DNA of 64,000 nt. Origin: Cyanobium sp. N.Huapi 1H5. Its GTDB lineage: Bacteria; Cyanobacteriota; Cyanobacteriia; PCC-6307; Cyanobiaceae. Positions 63,498-64,000 of this stretch are shown one piece after another; position 1 is the first letter of the stretch, and the number at the start of each line of letters is the position of its first letter. Where the stretch lies: positions 434,001 to 498,000 of the forward strand of contig NZ_JAGQBH010000002.1 in assembly GCF_024345535.1 (NCBI RefSeq), written 5' to 3'. The notes beneath the pieces are model-generated. The model did not search any database and had not been told where the DNA came from. It saw only the letters and a program-made list of their open reading frames with translations. A program made the translations under genes and the position numbers.

Positions 63498-64000
63498 TCA
63501 GGGACGCCGCCAGATCAGACCGTCCCTGGCCAGGAGGCCATCGGCGGCGGCGGGACCCCAGGTGCGGGCCTCGTAGGGCTGGACCGGCAGCTGCCAGGGG
63601 GATTCCTCGATCAGGGCCAGCAGCGGGGTGTACAGCCGCCAGGCCGCCTCCACCTCGTCACTGCGGGTGAACAGGGTGGGATCGCCCAGCATGGCGTCGG
63701 CCAGCAGCCGCACGTAGCCCTCGTCGGAGGGCTCGCCGAAGGATTCGTCGTAGCTGAAGGCCATGTCGACCGGCCGGCTGCGCATGCCGGAGCCGGGGGC
63801 CTTGACCTCGAACTTGAACTCGGCGCCCTCGTCGGGCTGGATGCGCAGGATCAGCTGGTTGGGGGTTGGGGCGCCACCGGCGGCGTCGAACAGGTGCACC
63901 GGAGCCTCCCGGAAAGTGAGCACCACCTCGCTGAGGCGCTTCGGCAGCCGCTTGCCGGTGCGCAGATAGAACGGCACCCCCTGCCAGCGCCAGTTGTTGA
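63498..64000 (-). CDS. zwf: Glucose-6-phosphate 1-dehydrogenase, partial (3' end only)
   Basis: The frame is open from the window end at 64000 to the stop at 63498, giving the last ~166 residues. It begins NNWRWQGVPFYLRTGKRLPK and continues RLSEVVLTFREAPVHLF, LILRIQPDEGAEFKFEVKAP, SYDESFGEPSDEGYVRLLAD, and WRLYTPLLALIEES: the C-terminal substrate/NADP domain of Zwf. Oxidises glucose-6-phosphate with NADP+. Upstream of opcA on the same strand, as in many cyanobacteria. The catalytic N-terminal half is outside the window. Confidence 0.95.
   Translation of the reverse strand, partial: NNWRWQGVPFYLRTGKRLPKRLSEVVLTFREAPVHLFDAAGGAPTPNQLILRIQPDEGAEFKFEVKAPGSGMRSRPVDMAFSYDESFGEPSDEGYVRLLADAMLGDPTLFTRSDEVEAAWRLYTPLLALIEESPWQLPVQPYEARTWGPAAADGLLARDGLIWRRP

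Overview
The window reads as chromosome of a high-GC picocyanobacterium of the Cyanobium/Synechococcus type. The evidence is an NDH-1 CO2-uptake operon (ndhF3-ndhD3-chpY-cupS order), a zwf-opcA pair, crtE, glgA, a GH57 branching enzyme, HD-type PgpH and very GC-rich codon use in most genes. Genes are densely packed, often with 1- to 8-base stop/start overlaps (ATGA, TGATG, GTGA). I see no rRNA, tRNA, CRISPR array, insertion sequence or phage gene.

Positions 1-11661 form an exopolysaccharide locus. A divergent GT8 glycosyltransferase is cut by the window edge. The rest runs rightward: a Wza-like export protein, a Wzz-like co-polymerase, a Wzy-like polymerase, a Wzx-like flippase, three GT2 glycosyltransferases, a split Alg14/Alg13-type (PssD/PssE-like) transferase, a sugar-1-phosphate transferase fused to an N-terminal STAS domain, and an RsbW-type ATPase/kinase. 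The last five genes are joined by 4-base ATGA overlaps. The STAS-transferase fusion with a kinase beside it suggests that a partner switch acts directly on the enzyme that starts the polysaccharide, rather than on a sigma factor. This is the most interesting feature of the window. The first ~6 kb is much lower in GC than the rest, which suggests acquisition or shuffling of the sugar locus.

11.6-27 kb carries cell-wall and housekeeping genes: an L,D-transpeptidase, glgA, murF, a YbjQ-family gene with a decayed partial copy, membrane proteins, a secreted PEP-CTERM-like protein, pyrC, a YqhA protein, an NCS2-like permease, def, and a formyltransferase next to a frameshifted polysaccharide deacetylase. 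26.4-34.9 kb is mainly membrane transport: DedA, SLC13, a KimA-like K+ transporter, a CPA2 antiporter and a type II P-type ATPase.

35-45.4 kb holds the high-affinity CO2-uptake operon. It runs without a gap into a solute-binding protein gene and is followed by a complete polar amino acid ABC transporter (second binding protein, two permeases, ATPase). 45.4-55 kb carries the GH57 enzyme, leuA with a coupled orphan sugar-permease gene, a PGM1-like ATP-grasp protein, a SemiSWEET, two Fluc/CrcB fluoride channel subunits and a PgpH-like c-di-AMP phosphodiesterase. 55-64 kb carries folD, crtE, a DUF212 protein, a RecD-like helicase, small membrane proteins, acylphosphatase, cbiA, opcA and the 3' end of zwf. 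KimA-like and PgpH-like proteins in one window fit c-di-AMP control of potassium, but that link is inferred from the families.
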